Source of the DNA: Deinococcus indicus
GTDB taxonomy: Bacteria; Deinococcota; Deinococci; Deinococcales; Deinococcaceae
Assembly: GCF_002198095.1 (NCBI RefSeq)
Contig: NZ_NHMK01000009.1
Coordinates: forward strand, 62,001-126,000
Length of the DNA stretch: 64,000 bases
Reading direction: 5' to 3'
The notes under the pieces were generated by a model that worked only from the letters and a program-made list of their open reading frames with translations, was not told the DNA's origin and ran no database searches. Numbering within the stretch: the stretch's first letter is position 1; each line of letters starts with the position of its first letter. Positions 62,709 through 64,000 of this stretch are shown here, piece after piece. Position numbers and translations under genes: made by a program.

Positions 62709-64000
62709 ATGAAACTTCTCACATTCGGCGGAGTGTCAGTCGAGGGCGCCACCTTCCGCCGCGAGAAGCCCCTGCTGCTGCTCGCCTACCTGTGCCTGGA
62801 AGGCCCACAACCCCGCCGCCGCCTCGCCAGCCTGTTCTGGCCCGACGCCGCCAACCCCATGAACTCCCTGGCGCAGAACCTCATCCGCCTGCGCCCCCTG
62901 ACCGGCGCCGTCCTCGAACACGGCAGCCGCGTCGAGGCCCTGCTCCCCAGCGACACCCAGGCCTTCCGCGACCACTGCCGCGCCGCCCGCCCCGCCGACG
63001 CCCTGACCCTGTACACCGGCGCGTTCCTCGAGGGCCTCACCCTCGACCTGAACCCCGACCTCGAGGAATGGCTGCTCGACACCCGCGAAACCCTCGCCCG
63101 CGAAGCCCGCGCCGCCCACCTGAGCCTCGCCGGACACCACCACGCCCGCGCCGAACACACCCCCGCCCACGCGCACGCCGAACGCGCCTACCACACCCCC
63201 GGCGCACCCCCCTGCGACCCCGCAGACCTCCACCACCTCTGGCAGATCCTCGGCCCCACCGACCACCCCCTGACCCTCACCCTGCGCCGCGACGCCCGCG
63301 ACCTCGGCCTCACCCTGCCCGCCCCCACGCCCGCCCTGCCCACCACCCCCCTGATCGGCCGCGCCGCCGAACTCGCCGCCCTGAGCGCCCTGCCACCCGG
63401 ACAGATCGCCTGGATCAGCGGCCCCCCCGGCATCGGCAAGACCACCCTGCTCTCCGCCCTCGCCGGGCACGGCTGGCAGGTCTTGCCCGCCCGCAGCGGC
63501 CTGCCCCTCGCCACCCTCGAACCCCTCAGCCCCCACCCGCCCTGCAGCGCCGCCGACGCCCTGAACCTCCTGCGCGACACCCGCCTCAAACTCGCCCTGG
63601 ACGACTGGGAGGACATGGATGACACCACGCGCGCCACCCTCACCCTCGCCGCCCGCCAGCACCCCGGCGCGACCATCGCCATCACCGCCCGCCAACCTCC
63701 CGCCCTGCCCACCCACCACCACATCCCCCTGCACTCCCTGACCGAACACGACCTGCACGCCCACCCCGGTGCGCACGCCGCCACCGGCGGCCACCCCACC
63801 CTGCTCGCCGCGTACCTGAACGGCACCCCCCCCGACCGCACCCTCGACGCGCACCTGACCCTCCTCGGCCCCGACCACCGCCGTCTGTTCCTCGCCCTGG
63901 CCGCGCAGGACACCCCCAACCTGGCCGCCACCCGCGCCGCCCTGAACCTCAGCGCCGCCACCCTCGCAAGTACCCTGGACACCCTCACCCGCGAAGGCCT
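62709..64000 (+). CDS. BTAD/AAA-type transcriptional regulator, copy 2 (3' end missing)
   Basis: An open frame of at least 430 residues, cut by the window edge. It is a close paralogue of the 58485 gene: FRREKPLLLLAYLCLEGPQP and FWPDAANPMNSLAQNLIRLR align almost without gaps. The BTAD region (LEEWLLDTRETLAREARAAH) is followed by Walker A SGPPGIGKTTLLSAL (about 238-250) and AAQDTPNLAATRAALNLSAA. The middle is richer in Pro/His/Thr and cytosine than copy 1, a sign of independent drift. The C-terminal TPR part is not visible. Its own promoter and the terminator before it make it a separate unit. Confidence 0.85.
   Translation, partial: MKLLTFGGVSVEGATFRREKPLLLLAYLCLEGPQPRRRLASLFWPDAANPMNSLAQNLIRLRPLTGAVLEHGSRVEALLPSDTQAFRDHCRAARPADALTLYTGAFLEGLTLDLNPDLEEWLLDTRETLAREARAAHLSLAGHHHARAEHTPAHAHAERAYHTPGAPPCDPADLHHLWQILGPTDHPLTLTLRRDARDLGLTLPAPTPALPTTPLIGRAAELAALSALPPGQIAWISGPPGIGKTTLLSALAGHGWQVLPARSGLPLATLEPLSPHPPCSAADALNLLRDTRLKLALDDWEDMDDTTRATLTLAARQHPGATIAITARQPPALPTHHHIPLHSLTEHDLHAHPGAHAATGGHPTLLAAYLNGTPPDRTLDAHLTLLGPDHRRLFLALAAQDTPNLAATRAALNLSAATLASTLDTLTREG

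Overview
The window is about 64 kb of very GC-rich bacterial chromosome. The gene set points to Deinococcus: a RecD2-type helicase, a ComEA/ComEC competence pair, MutS and MutL, several Nudix hydrolases, PilX/GspH-like prepilins, a CtaG_Caa3/Sco/PCuAC copper cluster, and many genes with a TANNNT -10 box only 5 to 8 nt before the start codon (leaderless transcripts). The species cannot be fixed from sequence reading alone. I see no phage, no CRISPR array and no complete insertion sequence, but several families of small non-coding repeats.

Layout. 1-6.4 kb: a tiny ORF, recD2, then a four-gene prepilin operon. 6.3-10.6 kb (minus strand): a thiamine ABC transporter thiB-thiP-thiQ under a TPP riboswitch. 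10.6-14 kb: two tandem Nudix paralogues, then a MarR regulator with a DHA2 drug exporter. 14.2-16.9 kb: comEC and comEA (minus). 17-19.7 kb: rpmH-rnpA-yidD-yidC. 19.7-21 kb: a C39-like/TPR exported protein. 21.5-23.7 kb: E1 beta and alpha subunits of a 2-oxo acid dehydrogenase. 24-27 kb: a GH13 amylase lipoprotein with a starch-binding domain, and a DUF4384-like protein. 27.4-30.3 kb: a cysteine-less molybdopterin-domain protein coupled to a histidine kinase, then a PKD-CAP exported protein. 30.5-32.7 kb: an ECF-like sigma factor, a FUN14 protein and a LacI regulator. 32.8-35.1 kb: copper delivery and cytochrome oxidase assembly. 35-39.2 kb: an FAD oxidoreductase, a VOC protein, a Nudix enzyme, a rhomboid and an aldo/keto reductase broken by an amber codon. 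39.4-42.5 kb: asd, two hypotheticals, plsY and tRNA-Ser. 42.7-47.6 kb: a lipase-like lipoprotein, an MFS protein, the B12 subunit of methylmalonyl-CoA mutase, a triple-META protein and a DUF1304 protein. 47.6-50.6 kb: gltX, a flavin reductase and an exported hypothetical. 50.7-56.5 kb: mutL, an FAD-linked oxidase and mutS. 56.6-58.4 kb: a micro-ORF, pterin dehydratase, thioesterase and a cyclase. 58.5-64 kb: two large BTAD/AAA regulators flanking a subtilisin-like protease; the second runs off the end.

The most interesting signals are regulatory or repetitive. (1) asd (minus, 40.4-40.5 kb) has what looks like complete transcription attenuation: a TTGACC-N17-TACGCT promoter, a ten-residue leader peptide MNAVMTTITP at the extreme 5' end, an antiterminator arm just after its stop codon, and a terminator ending in seven T. 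(2) Seven copies of a 103-158 bp mobile-type repeat are flanked by three-base direct duplications (TGA or TCA in five copies), and in five copies one flank is the stop codon of a gene, so insertion duplicates and preserves the stop. (3) The LacI regulator's own operator (TGGAA-N4-TTCCA) occurs twice more, both times inside the first 250 bp of the amylase gene. (4) About sixteen start codons here are best explained by leaderless transcription, which moves the starts of mutS, gltX and others.
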